From Bacteroidaceae bacterium (GTDB taxonomy: Bacteria > Bacteroidota > Bacteroidia > Bacteroidales > Bacteroidaceae): a DNA stretch of 39,599 nt. The translations under genes were made by a program, and so were the position numbers. Numbering within the stretch: position 1 is the first letter of the stretch; each line of letters starts with the position of its first letter. The notes below the pieces were generated by a model. The model searched no databases. It was not told the DNA's origin and saw only the letters and a program-made list of their open reading frames with translations. Below are positions 25,517-33,817 of this stretch, piece by piece. Where the stretch lies: positions 1-39,599 of the forward strand of contig JAKSLU010000011.1 of assembly GCA_024400995.1 (NCBI GenBank), given 5' to 3'.

Positions 25517-27304
25517 TTATCTTAGCTTTTCTATTTTATTGAGTGTCGTGTTAGCCTGTACCACGCGTCCGTCCCTGTCGAGCAAATAGAGGGAGGGAGT
25601 TGTGCTCATGTCGTAGAGACCCTCGCGCAGTACACGCTGCTGGGCATCCATCGCCACAGTCCATGAGGCGGGATAGTCGCCTGTATGGGCACGCCAGAGT
25701 TCGGGCTCCTCATCGGTGTAGAGACTCACTACCTGCAGACGGCCCTCCTGCTGCATCTGCAGCAAGGCAGTGGAGTGCTGAAGCTCATCCTGAGTGTGGC
25801 GACAGGCAGAGCAGTCGGGGTTGTTGAAGTAGAGGAGCGTGTAGTCAGTACGTTCCACTATCTGGCGGAGCGAGCACTCGCCGCCATCAGCCAGAGTGAG
25901 GGTGAGGTCGGCAGCCTTTTGCCCCGCAGTATAGTGCTGTACGCTGGAGTTGGGCAGACCATCGCGCACACAGCGCACCACGTGGCTGAAGGCACCAGCT
26001 CCCATGGTGGGATAGTAGAGGCGCAGGGAACTGTTCTGGTAGTTGTTTTCCACGAGTATGCGCAGGGGCATGTAGTCATAGATGGTCAGGCGATTGGGAG
26101 CATAGTATCCAGCAAAGGCTGTCCACATGAAGAGGCGGTCAGAGTACTCCTTGGCCTCGCCTCCGTAGAGAGCACAGCCATCGTCAACATTGCGTCCGCA
26201 CACCATGGGCCACCACATGCGGCCATCCTCGGTGTCCACATAGAAGCCGCTGACGGGGTACTGCATGTTGCCCTGCTGGGTGGGGTCCCACGTGAGGGAT
26301 TGGATGTCGGCAAGTTGGGTGTAGAAGGGAACCTTGTAGCCACGGGGACAGGGGTCATAGTTGGTCTTCTCCTGCATCTGCTCATCGCCCCAGATACATT
26401 CGTTCAGCAACTTCTCTGTAGTCCAGTGATAACCACCTTTAGATCCAGCGGTATAGGTTCGCATGAGGTGGGTCATGGGACGTGCCATAGCCTCCTCAAC
26501 GGTGTAGCCTGTGGGGGTCTTGTTGACCTCAGTTCCCCACGATTGTCCAAAGGAGGGGTTAACCTCCGTGAACTTGCGAGCCTGGTCGAAAGATTCTTTG
26601 GGGTAGTACTCCTGATTGTCGCCAATGTAGTAGAAGGGCACACTGCGGCCGTACTGATAGGTCAGTCCCCAGGTGTCGCGACCATCTTTCTCGCGGGCGC
26701 TTACGGCACCTAGGTTGCGGTCCATTACGTACACGTCGGTGCTGCTGAAGAGCATATCCTGAGGCTGGTCTGTCAGCCATATATGCCATACCCATACGAT
26801 GGTGTTATTGGCATCGGCGGCAGCAATGACGGCATTTCCCTTGCCCTTGCCTGCCTTGAAGATGATGCGGCCATCGCTGTACGACACATCGGAGATAAGC
26901 TGCTCTTCGCTCTTTTCTCGCCATAGCCAGTCAGCACGTACGATGTTCTCCACCTCCGTGCCATCCACCAGCGTGGGGACAAAGGAATAGGTGCCAGGCT
27001 CGCTGACTATGAAGCAATTGCTCTCGCCTACCAGGTCGGTGGCCTCGCTGAATGTCAGAGCGCTTACCTCCTTGAGGTCCTTTGTGAAGTCCTCTTTTTT
27101 ATCCGTGCTGAGGCGTACCACTTCCTGCCCTGCAATTTGGGGCATATCCAGACGCATGTCCTCGCCAACAACTTTGTCCAGGTGGGTACCGTCGGTCATA
27201 TCCATGCGGACGATATGTTGTGCCTCAACCGGAATGCTAGTTCCAAGCAGGGCTGCCAATAGGAGAGGGGGCGTTATGGCTAACTTTGTTCTTGTGTATT
27301 TCAT
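25517..27304 (-). CDS. Secreted FISUMP-like / thioredoxin-fold fusion protein
   Basis: 595 residues. Signal peptide (LAITPPLLLAALLGTSIPVEAQ), an N-terminal beta region, then a FISUMP/Fib_succ_major-like domain whose entry is VMDRNLGA (193-200), followed by TYQYGRSVPFYYIGD and CPRGYKVPFYTQL. The C-terminal about 130 residues look like a thioredoxin fold of the TlpA/DUF5106 type: YFNNPDCSAC with Cys498 and Cys501, and the cis-proline region STTPSLYLLD. Such folds exchange disulfides outside the cytoplasm. The combination of a surface domain and a thioredoxin-like domain is unusual to me. It is transcribed from its own promoter, divergent from ettA. Confidence 0.75.
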   Translation of the reverse strand: MKYTRTKLAITPPLLLAALLGTSIPVEAQHIVRMDMTDGTHLDKVVGEDMRLDMPQIAGQEVVRLSTDKKEDFTKDLKEVSALTFSEATDLVGESNCFIVSEPGTYSFVPTLVDGTEVENIVRADWLWREKSEEQLISDVSYSDGRIIFKAGKGKGNAVIAAADANNTIVWVWHIWLTDQPQDMLFSSTDVYVMDRNLGAVSAREKDGRDTWGLTYQYGRSVPFYYIGDNQEYYPKESFDQARKFTEVNPSFGQSWGTEVNKTPTGYTVEEAMARPMTHLMRTYTAGSKGGYHWTTEKLLNECIWGDEQMQEKTNYDPCPRGYKVPFYTQLADIQSLTWDPTQQGNMQYPVSGFYVDTEDGRMWWPMVCGRNVDDGCALYGGEAKEYSDRLFMWTAFAGYYAPNRLTIYDYMPLRILVENNYQNSSLRLYYPTMGAGAFSHVVRCVRDGLPNSSVQHYTAGQKAADLTLTLADGGECSLRQIVERTDYTLLYFNNPDCSACRHTQDELQHSTALLQMQQEGRLQVVSLYTDEEPELWRAHTGDYPASWTVAMDAQQRVLREGLYDMSTTPSLYLLDRDGRVVQANTTLNKIEKLR

Positions 27305-27334
27305 ATTTTGCTACACGAGTTATAAATATCGCGA

Positions 27335-27342
27335 CAAAGTTA
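27335..27342 (-). promoter_or_regulatory. -7 promoter box for the FISUMP-thioredoxin gene
   Basis: TAACTTTG on the minus strand fits TAnnTTTG, 30 bp before the ATG at 27304. No clear -33 box is visible. Confidence 0.6.
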
Positions 27343-27384
27343 CTAAAATTCTATAATACACGCTCCATAATGCAGATTTTTTAG

Positions 27385-27392
27385 TAACTTTG
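27385..27392 (+). promoter_or_regulatory. -7 promoter box for ettA
   Basis: TAACTTTG on the plus strand, the same octamer as the divergent promoter at 27335-27342, 62 bp before the ettA ATG. No clear -33 box is visible. Confidence 0.6.
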
Positions 27393-27454
27393 CCCCCGAC
27401 TAATGCCACAATCGGCAACAAGACTTAACATAATACCCCAATAACAGCCACACT

Positions 27455-29152
27455 ATGGCCACAGTTGACGACAAGAAAATCATCTTTTCGATGGTCGGCG
27501 TGAGCAAGACCATCACCCAGAATCAAAAGCAAGTACTCAAGAACATTTACCTCTCCTTCTTCTATGGTGCCAAGATTGGTATCATAGGTCTCAACGGCGC
27601 GGGCAAATCGACGCTGATGAAGATAATAGCAGGTCTGGAGCAACCCACGCAGGGCGAGGTGGTCTGGAGCCCGGGTTACTCTGTGGGTTATCTGCCCCAG
27701 GAGCCCCAGCTCGATCCCACCAAGACCGTCAAGGAGTGTGTTATGGAGGGCGTGCAGCATGTCTATGATGCCCTAGATGAATACAATACTATCAACGAGC
27801 AACTCGCTCTGCCGGAGTACTATGAGGATGCCGACAAGATGCAGAAGTGCTTTGACCGCCTGGCAGAGATACAGGACATTATCGATGCTACCGACGCATG
27901 GAATATTGACTCCAAGCTGGAGCGTGCCATGGATGCTCTGCGCTGTCCGCCTGCTGACTGGAGCGTAGAGAATCTCTCTGGCGGTGAGCGTCGCCGTGTG
28001 GCCCTGTGCCGCATACTCCTACAGAAGCCTGACGTGCTCCTCCTCGACGAGCCTACCAACCACCTCGATGCCGAGTCTATCGACTGGCTGGAGCAGCACC
28101 TGCAGCAGTATGAGGGTACGGTGATTGCCGTGACCCACGACCGCTACTTCCTCGACGACGTGAGCGGCTGGATTCTGGAGCTCGACCGTGGCGAAGGCAT
28201 ACCCTGGGAGGGCAACTACTCCTCCTGGCTGGAGCAGAAGAGTCGCCGCATGGCACAGGAAGAGAAGGTGGCCAGCAAGCGCCGCAAAACACTGGAGCGC
28301 GAGCTGGAGTGGGTGCGCATGGCTCCCAAGGCCCGCCAGGCCAAGGGCAAGGCGCGTCTGTCCTCCTACGAGCGTATGCTCAATGAAGAGCAGAAGCAGC
28401 GCGAGGAGAAACTCGAAATCTACATCCCCAACGGTCCCCGTCTGGGTCAGAAAGTCATCGAGGCACAGCATGTGGCCAAGGCCTTTGGAGAGAAGACGCT
28501 CTTCAGTGACCTCAACTTTATGCTCCCACCCAACGGCATCGTAGGTGTCATAGGCCCCAATGGTGCAGGCAAGACGACCCTCTTCCGTCTCATTATGGGG
28601 CTAGCTGAGGCCGATGCAGGCCAGTTCGAGGTGGGCGAGACCGTCAAGCTCTCCTACGTCGATCAGCAGCACAAGGATATACATGCCGACAAGACGGTCT
28701 ATGAAGTCGTCAGCCAGGGCAACGAAACCATCCGCATGGGTGGCCGTGACATCAATGTGCGTGCCTATCTCTCCCGCTTCAACTTCAACGGTGCCGACCA
28801 AGAGAAACTCTGTGGTGTACTCTCCGGTGGTGAGCGCAACCGTCTCCATCTGGCTATGGCACTCAAGCAGGAGGGCAACGTCCTACTGCTCGACGAGCCT
28901 ACCAACGATATCGACGTCAACACTCTGCGTGCTCTGGAGGAGGGTCTGGAGGGCTTCGCCGGCTGTGCCGTGGTGATTAGCCACGACCGTTGGTTCCTCG
29001 ACCGTATCTGTACGCACATCCTCGCCTTTGAGGGTGAGGGCCAGATATACTATTATGAGGGCAGCTACTCCGACTACGAAATCCATAAGGCCAAGCGTCT
29101 CGGATTGGAGGAGCCCAAGCGCCTCCGCTACCGTAAACTAACTGAAGATTGA
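27455..29152 (+). CDS. ettA: Energy-dependent translational throttle protein EttA (ABC-F)
   Basis: 565 residues. Soluble ABC-F ATPase with two nucleotide-binding domains and no membrane segments; EttA binds the ribosomal E site and gates entry into elongation according to ATP level. First Walker A GLNGAGKST (about 48-56), signature NLSGGERRRVALC, Walker B VLLLDEPTNHLD; second Walker A GPNGAGKTT, signature VLSGGERNRLHLA, Walker B VLLLDEPTNDID. The linker has the charged KARQAKGKARLSSYE stretch, and the N-terminus IIFSMVGVSKTI is typical of EttA rather than of Uup. It has its own promoter in the divergent gap. Confidence 0.95.
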   Translation: MATVDDKKIIFSMVGVSKTITQNQKQVLKNIYLSFFYGAKIGIIGLNGAGKSTLMKIIAGLEQPTQGEVVWSPGYSVGYLPQEPQLDPTKTVKECVMEGVQHVYDALDEYNTINEQLALPEYYEDADKMQKCFDRLAEIQDIIDATDAWNIDSKLERAMDALRCPPADWSVENLSGGERRRVALCRILLQKPDVLLLDEPTNHLDAESIDWLEQHLQQYEGTVIAVTHDRYFLDDVSGWILELDRGEGIPWEGNYSSWLEQKSRRMAQEEKVASKRRKTLERELEWVRMAPKARQAKGKARLSSYERMLNEEQKQREEKLEIYIPNGPRLGQKVIEAQHVAKAFGEKTLFSDLNFMLPPNGIVGVIGPNGAGKTTLFRLIMGLAEADAGQFEVGETVKLSYVDQQHKDIHADKTVYEVVSQGNETIRMGGRDINVRAYLSRFNFNGADQEKLCGVLSGGERNRLHLAMALKQEGNVLLLDEPTNDIDVNTLRALEEGLEGFAGCAVVISHDRWFLDRICTHILAFEGEGQIYYYEGSYSDYEIHKAKRLGLEEPKRLRYRKLTED

Positions 29153-29153
29153 A

Positions 29154-29213
29154 GCCTCTCCCCGTCGCAGCTGCTAGCGCACTGCGCCACCCCTCCCCTG
29201 TTAGGGAGGGGGA
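29154..29213 (-). repeat. GC-rich palindromic element between ettA and the porin gene
   Basis: About 60 bp with GTCGCAG...CTGCG-type inner palindrome and the arm pair CCCCTCCCCT/AGGGAGGGG. It is an inverted copy of 29355-29415; I count 55 of 58 positions identical. It begins one or two bases after the ettA stop. Confidence 0.9.
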
Positions 29214-29243
29214 GAATACCCTTTAAAAGTTTATAAACCTCTG

Positions 29244-30350
29244 ATGAAAAATATACTGACTACCATATTTATAGCTCTCGCACTGAGCGCTCACGCCCAG
29301 TGCCCCGAGGAACATCATCAGTCCTGCCATGCCGACTCAACCTGCAAGGCTATCACTCCCCTCCCTAATAGGGGAGGGGTGGCGCAGTGCGCTAGCAACT
29401 GCGACGGGGTGAGGCCTTGGCTGACCGCCGCCTCCCTGGAGTTTCGTGCTGACTGGCAGGGCACCTGGCAGGGTGGTGAGCAGGTGGATGAGGCCTCAGG
29501 CTTCCGTGGCTCGTTCCTCAACCTCAAGCTGGCGGGCAACTTTGGCAAGCAGTGGAACTGGGCCTACCGCCAGCGCTTCAGCAAGGACATGTTCCGACGC
29601 GATGGCTATCTCAATGCGACGGACTTCCTCTATCTACAGTATCATCCCACGGAGCGCTGGACAATCACCGGCGGTAAGCAGTTTGTGGCAGTGGGTGGCT
29701 TTGAGTACGACTATGCGCCTATAGATGTATATAAGTACTCCGTATTCTGCAACATGGTCAACTGCTATGGCTTTGGACTCTCCGCAGCCTACGACCTTAC
29801 GCCCCACGACAATCTGCTCGTGCAGGCAGCACAGAGCATCTTTCTGGGCGGTGCGCTGAACCGCTACTCCTACAACCTGAAGTGGACGGGTCAGCATGGC
29901 ATCTACCAGTCACTCTACTCCATCGGTATGCATGAGTACGACCGCGGCAAGTATATCAACGTCATTGCTCTAGGCAACCGCTTTGACCTGGGTCGCGTAC
30001 AGTTCGTGGCCGACTTTACCAACCGCTATGCCAGTGTGGGCCGTGCCAAGTTCCTGAGCGACTTCACTGCAGTGGCACAGGTACACGCTCAGCCCATCAG
30101 GGCGCTCAACATCTTTGCCCACTACTCCTACGACCGCAACGACGGCAACTACGCCGACACCCTCGTGGAGGATGGTACCGACCGCCACACTCTCGGCGTG
30201 GGTGCTGAGTACTTCCCCCTGCGTGGTTCCAAGGATATCCGTCTCCACGCAGGCTACTACCACAGCAGCGACAAGGAGCACTTTGTGTCTGTCGGCCTCA
30301 CCTTTCGCCCCAATCTCCTGAACCTCAAAGACACCTTCCGTAAGAAATAA
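29244..30350 (+). CDS. Outer-membrane porin, phosphate-selective O/P-like
   Basis: 368 residues. Signal peptide (MKNILTTIFIALALSAHAQ), then alternating beta strands with many aromatic residues (WAYRQRFSKDMF, FLYLQYHPTERWTITGGKQF, HTLGVGAEYFPL), ending in a strand VSVGLTFRPNLLNL; this is the pattern of OprO/OprP-type porins common in Bacteroidetes. The N-terminal stretch from about residue 35 to 58 (including LPNRGGVAQCASNCDG) comes from an in-frame copy of the palindromic repeat, just after the signal peptide, and probably lies outside the barrel. The stop overlaps the next start (TAATG), so it is translationally coupled to the Gate-domain protein. Confidence 0.8.
   Translation: MKNILTTIFIALALSAHAQCPEEHHQSCHADSTCKAITPLPNRGGVAQCASNCDGVRPWLTAASLEFRADWQGTWQGGEQVDEASGFRGSFLNLKLAGNFGKQWNWAYRQRFSKDMFRRDGYLNATDFLYLQYHPTERWTITGGKQFVAVGGFEYDYAPIDVYKYSVFCNMVNCYGFGLSAAYDLTPHDNLLVQAAQSIFLGGALNRYSYNLKWTGQHGIYQSLYSIGMHEYDRGKYINVIALGNRFDLGRVQFVADFTNRYASVGRAKFLSDFTAVAQVHAQPIRALNIFAHYSYDRNDGNYADTLVEDGTDRHTLGVGAEYFPLRGSKDIRLHAGYYHSSDKEHFVSVGLTFRPNLLNLKDTFRKK
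29355..29415 (+). repeat. GC-rich palindromic element inside the porin gene
   Basis: Inverted copy of 29154-29213 (55 of 58 identical). It is in frame and encodes PLPNRGGVAQCASNCDGVR after the signal peptide. The two copies are 141 bp apart and enclose the porin start codon. Confidence 0.9.
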
Positions 30351-31477
30351 TGAACAAGAAAATCTTTGAAGGCATACCTTGCCTCCTGATCCTGGGTATC
30401 ATATTTGGCTATCTGGGCTCAAAGATGGGCGTGGCCAACATGATGAACACCATCATGAAGACTGCGTTCGATCTGCTCCTGAATACCTGCTTCTTCCTCA
30501 TGGCCATCTGTGTCATCACAGGTGCACTGGGTAAGATACTGAGCAAGTTTGGCGTGGTGGCTCTCTTTGAGAAGCTCCTCCGCCCCCTCATGCGTCCGCT
30601 CTTCAACCTGCCAGGCACGGCCTCCCTGGGTGCGTGCCTCACATTCCTGAGCGACAATCCCGCCATCATCACTCTGGCGCACGACAAGAAGTTCGCCCGC
30701 TTCTTCCGTAAGTACCAGCTCATCTCCTTGACCAACTTCGGCACAGCCTTTGGCATGGGCCTGCTGGTTATCGTCTTCATGGTGGGCCAGGGCTACACAA
30801 CCGCCCCGTTCGTGGGACTGCTGGGCTCCTTCTGCGGCTGCATCGTCAGCACCCGCCTGATGCAGTGGTTTATCTGCCGCTCCTATCCTCAGTACAGGGA
30901 GGAGATGGCCTGCGAGGTCTATTCGGAGGAGAAACTCGCTGAGATCAAGTCGGAGCATGAGGCGAAGGGACTCTTCATGCGCATACTCGATGCCATCCTC
31001 GACGGTGGTAAGGCTGGCGTGGAGATAGGTATGAGCATCATTCCCGGTGTGCTCGTCATCAGTACCACGGTGATGATTCTTACCTTTGGCGCTTCCGCCG
31101 ATGGCACCTATACTGGCGCAGCCTACGAGGGTGTGGAACTCCTGCCCTGGCTGGCAGAGAAGTGTAGCGTGGTGTTCCATTGGCTCTTTGGCTTCCAGGA
31201 TCCCCACCTCGTGGCATTCCCCATCACGGCGCTTGGCGCTGTGGGTGCTGCCCTCGGACTGGTTCCCAACTTTGCTGCCCAGGGCTGGATCGATGACAAT
31301 GCCGTGGCCGTATTCACCGCTATCGGTATGTGCTGGAGCGGTTACCTCTCTACCCACACGGCTATGCTCGACTCTCTGGGCTATCGCCAACTCACCTCTA
31401 AGGCTATCCTGGCGCACACCATTGGTGGACTCTGCGCAGGCATTGTGGCGCACTGGGCATTTGTGCTCTTTGCTTAA
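30350..31477 (+). CDS. Gate/nucleoside-recognition-domain membrane protein (CD0519/CD1768-like)
   Basis: 375 residues, about ten hydrophobic segments, with no signal peptide beyond the first helix (PCLLILGIIFGYLGSKMG). The LSDNPAIITLAHDKKFARFF and STHTAMLDSLGYRQ blocks match inner-membrane proteins with a nucleoside-recognition Gate domain, which include the CD0519/CD1768 family. The substrate is not known. Its ATG overlaps the porin stop by one base, so one transcript makes an outer-membrane channel and an inner-membrane carrier in step. Confidence 0.78.
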   Translation: MNKKIFEGIPCLLILGIIFGYLGSKMGVANMMNTIMKTAFDLLLNTCFFLMAICVITGALGKILSKFGVVALFEKLLRPLMRPLFNLPGTASLGACLTFLSDNPAIITLAHDKKFARFFRKYQLISLTNFGTAFGMGLLVIVFMVGQGYTTAPFVGLLGSFCGCIVSTRLMQWFICRSYPQYREEMACEVYSEEKLAEIKSEHEAKGLFMRILDAILDGGKAGVEIGMSIIPGVLVISTTVMILTFGASADGTYTGAAYEGVELLPWLAEKCSVVFHWLFGFQDPHLVAFPITALGAVGAALGLVPNFAAQGWIDDNAVAVFTAIGMCWSGYLSTHTAMLDSLGYRQLTSKAILAHTIGGLCAGIVAHWAFVLFA

Positions 31478-31512
31478 ATGAGAAATAAGAAATAGAAAAT
31501 AAGAAATACAAA
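31478..31512 (+). repeat. 7-bp tandem repeat after the Gate-domain gene
   Basis: Five 7-mers ATGAGAA, ATAAGAA, ATAGAAA, ATAAGAA, ATACAAA fill the gap to the next start codon at 31518. Confidence 0.8.
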
Positions 31513-31517
31513 AAGAT

Positions 31518-32660
31518 ATGAAGCAACTCTTTACTCTCCTCATCGGCCTGCTGCTGTATAGCGTGTCTGCACAGGCACAGGGTTATGTCAACACTCTTAT
31601 CACTCCTCCCGAGGGCATGACCACCACGACGATGACGGTCAAGATGACCTCCTCCGACTTCTATGGACAGACGGACAATGTCACCTCTACCCTCACTGTG
31701 GGCAATGCCGATGGGCATGTTTATATCAAGGGCTTTTACGAGGAGTTCCCGGATGCCTGGATAGTTGGTACCTCCGATGAGGCCAAGTCCAAGATTACCT
31801 TCAAGCAGGGCCAGTATATTGGTCTCTATTATGGTTCGCTCGATGCGTACTCCAGTGGCTACTTTGGCGATGCTGGCAAGCGCTGCGACTTTGTGCTGGA
31901 GCGCAATGTCTCCACTGGCATCATGACCAACGCCAGTACCAGTTCGCTGGGTGGCTACTACTATGATGACATGAGTCCCTCGACCAACAAGTACAGCCCC
32001 ATTGCACGCTACACCTCTATTACCATAACTCCCTCCTCACCCTGGGAGCCCGTAGCTCCTGGCAATGAACCCGTAGGCCCCGTCACCCCCAAGGAACCTG
32101 TGGTCGTGCCCGAGGGTGTGACCTTTGTTCCCTATACGCTGACGGCCAACAGCTATCTGGCTGGTGGTACGCGTGTGACGCATTCGGCCAGTCTGGGCTT
32201 TGATGGTGATGATGTCTATCTCAAGGACTTCTGTCGTGCCAGTGAGCAGACTCACACTTGCGCCAAGGGCCGCCGTGAGGGTACGCGTCTCATCTTCCCC
32301 AAGGGTCAGTACATCGTCAAGTTCCAGGGCCAGTACGACATGTACCTCTATGGCGCTATCTACTACTTTGGCGGACAGGACATCTACCTCGATGACCTTA
32401 CTTTTGACTACGACGCCACTACCAACACCTACACTGCCTCCAACGGCATCCTTATGTCTATCGGCGAGTACGATGGTGTGACGGGACAGCCCAATGAGTT
32501 CCTGCAGAATGTCGTGATGCAAGGCTCACTCACGGGAGTCAAGATTAACGATAACGATAACGTTAACCTTAACTACTATGACCTGCAGGGTCGGTCGTAT
32601 GCACGACAACTACAAAAGGGGTTGTTCATTCAGGGTGGCCGCAAGCTGCTCGCTAAGTAG
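31518..32660 (+). CDS. Secreted surface protein with YDLQGR C-terminal tail
   Basis: 380 residues. Signal peptide (MKQLFTLLIGLLLYSVSAQAQ). Two related beta-rich halves: GHVYIKGFYEEFPDAW...ITFKQGQYIGLYYG (about 70-115) and DDVYLKDFCRASEQTH...LIFPKGQYIVKFQG (about 235-275), joined by a Pro-rich linker (PVGPVTPKEPVVVPEG). The C-terminus is NYYDLQGRSYARQLQKGLFIQGGRKLLAK-like, shared in form with two other proteins here and preceded by an Asn/Asp-rich stretch from a hexamer repeat. Not recognised further; the tail resembles a short form of the T9SS type A sorting domain, but that is not established. Confidence 0.7.
   Translation: MKQLFTLLIGLLLYSVSAQAQGYVNTLITPPEGMTTTTMTVKMTSSDFYGQTDNVTSTLTVGNADGHVYIKGFYEEFPDAWIVGTSDEAKSKITFKQGQYIGLYYGSLDAYSSGYFGDAGKRCDFVLERNVSTGIMTNASTSSLGGYYYDDMSPSTNKYSPIARYTSITITPSSPWEPVAPGNEPVGPVTPKEPVVVPEGVTFVPYTLTANSYLAGGTRVTHSASLGFDGDDVYLKDFCRASEQTHTCAKGRREGTRLIFPKGQYIVKFQGQYDMYLYGAIYYFGGQDIYLDDLTFDYDATTNTYTASNGILMSIGEYDGVTGQPNEFLQNVVMQGSLTGVKINDNDNVNLNYYDLQGRSYARQLQKGLFIQGGRKLLAK
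32544..32573 (+). repeat. 6-bp tandem repeat before a YDLQGR tail (first)
   Basis: Five hexamers ATTAAC, GATAAC, GATAAC, GTTAAC, CTTAAC, encoding NDNDNVNLN directly before YYDLQGR. Confidence 0.8.
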
Positions 32661-32671
32661 GCATACCGCTG

Positions 32672-33397
32672 ATGGAGGTCAGTACACATGGGAGTGCCAA
32701 GCTCCGCCGCCTCTTCAATAGGGCCTGCGCTGACTACCAGTTGCTGCAGGACGGCGACCGCGTACTCGTGGCCGTGAGTGGTGGCAAGGACTCCATGGTA
32801 CTGACGCGCCTGCTGGGAGAGCGGGCACGGTTGCACAAGCCCCGCATAGAGGTGGCCGCTGTGCATGTGGTGATGGACAACGTGCCCTACGCCACCGACC
32901 AGAACTATCTTCGTCAGTACTGCGAGGAGTGTGGCGTACAGCTGCATGTGGTACACACCCATTTTGATCCTACGACAGACCGACGCAAAACGCCTTGCTT
33001 CCTGTGCTCATGGTACAGGCGCAAGGCGCTTTTTCTGTATGCCTCCGAGCATGGTTATACCAAGGTGGCTCTGGGGCACCATCAGGACGATATCCTCGTT
33101 ACGATGTTGATGAATCTTACTTTTGAGGGCTCCTTCAGCAGTATGCCGCCGCTCCTGCCCATGGCGCACTATCCTGTGAGTCTCATTCGGCCCTTGTGTC
33201 TCGTGCCAGAGGCGATGGTGCGGGATGAGGCAACTCTGCTCGGCGTGCGTCCGCAACACAAGTTGTGTCCCTATGAGACCACTACGCGCCGCACGACCAT
33301 GCAGGGCATCTATCAGCAACTGGAACAGATGAACCCCGAAGCCCGCTACTCCATGTGGAGGGCTCTGCAAGGGAGGTCGCAGAGTAACGAAGGATAG
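32672..33397 (+). CDS. tRNA 2-thiocytidine biosynthesis protein TtcA-like
   Basis: 241 residues. PP-loop ATPase of the TtcA/TtuA group, which thiolates cytidine 32 of certain tRNAs using a cysteine-bound Fe-S cluster. The PP-loop SGGKDS is at 36-41, and the CxxC pair is Cys109 and Cys112 in PCFLCSW. GHHQDDILVTMLMNLTF and a third cysteine in KLCPYETT match TtcA. It starts 11 bp after the previous stop. Confidence 0.88.
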   Translation: MEVSTHGSAKLRRLFNRACADYQLLQDGDRVLVAVSGGKDSMVLTRLLGERARLHKPRIEVAAVHVVMDNVPYATDQNYLRQYCEECGVQLHVVHTHFDPTTDRRKTPCFLCSWYRRKALFLYASEHGYTKVALGHHQDDILVTMLMNLTFEGSFSSMPPLLPMAHYPVSLIRPLCLVPEAMVRDEATLLGVRPQHKLCPYETTTRRTTMQGIYQQLEQMNPEARYSMWRALQGRSQSNEG

Positions 33398-33416
33398 TTC
33401 GGGCTCTCCTGAACTC

Positions 33417-33443
33417 CCAGATAATCCGGATAATCCGTCTCAC
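33417..33443 (+). repeat. 9-bp repeat before the GlsB-like gene
   Basis: CCAGATAAT, CCGGATAAT and a diverged CCGTCTCAC in the 69-bp gap. Weaker than the other tracts but of the same kind. Confidence 0.5.
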
Positions 33444-33466
33444 ACGATAATAAAACCATACAACAA

Positions 33467-33697
33467 ATGATACTAGGTATTCTCAGTGGCATTCTGGCTG
33501 GCTACATTGCCAGCCGTATTCAGAAGGGCAAGGGCAGTGGCTGCCTTGTCAATCTCTTTCTCGGTGTAGTGGGTGGCGCCTTTGGCGGTTGGCTGTTCAG
33601 CCTCCTGGGTGTAGGCCCCGTGAGCTGGCTCGGCGAAATCTTTGTAGCCGTTGTCGGAGCACTGATACTTATGTGGATAGCTCGCAAGTTTAAGTAG
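33467..33697 (+). CDS. GlsB/YeaQ/YmgE family stress-response membrane protein
   Basis: 76 residues with three hydrophobic segments: MILGILSGILAGYIASRI, GCLVNLFLGVVGGAFGGWLF and WLGEIFVAVVGALILMWI, with glycine-rich helices typical of transglycosylase-associated (GlsB/YeaQ) proteins. Length fits. Its role in Gram-negatives is poorly known and linked to envelope or acid stress. It ends at a terminator hairpin shared with the opposing gene. Confidence 0.88.
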   Translation: MILGILSGILAGYIASRIQKGKGSGCLVNLFLGVVGGAFGGWLFSLLGVGPVSWLGEIFVAVVGALILMWIARKFK

Positions 33698-33721
33698 TCC
33701 AGGTTCCACAAAAACAAGGAG

Positions 33722-33757
33722 GAGGGTGTGTCAATTACTTTTGGCACACCCTCTTTT
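33722..33757. terminator. Terminator between convergent genes
   Basis: GAGGGTGTG (33722-33730) pairs with CACACCCTC (33745-33753), followed by TTTT on the plus strand. It lies between the GlsB-like gene and the end of the 992-aa protein. On the minus strand a weaker T-run follows. Confidence 0.75.
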
Positions 33758-33817
33758 GGGTTAGGGACAGTTTTCGTAGTCTATACGATAGTGAGCGCCT
33801 ACGTATGTTGTTCTATT

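Noticed and set aside
29154..29415. Phase-variable invertible promoter
   Set aside because: Inverted repeats do enclose the porin start, but inversion would destroy the signal peptide, one repeat is within the coding region, no TAnnTTTG box lies between them, and no invertase gene is near.
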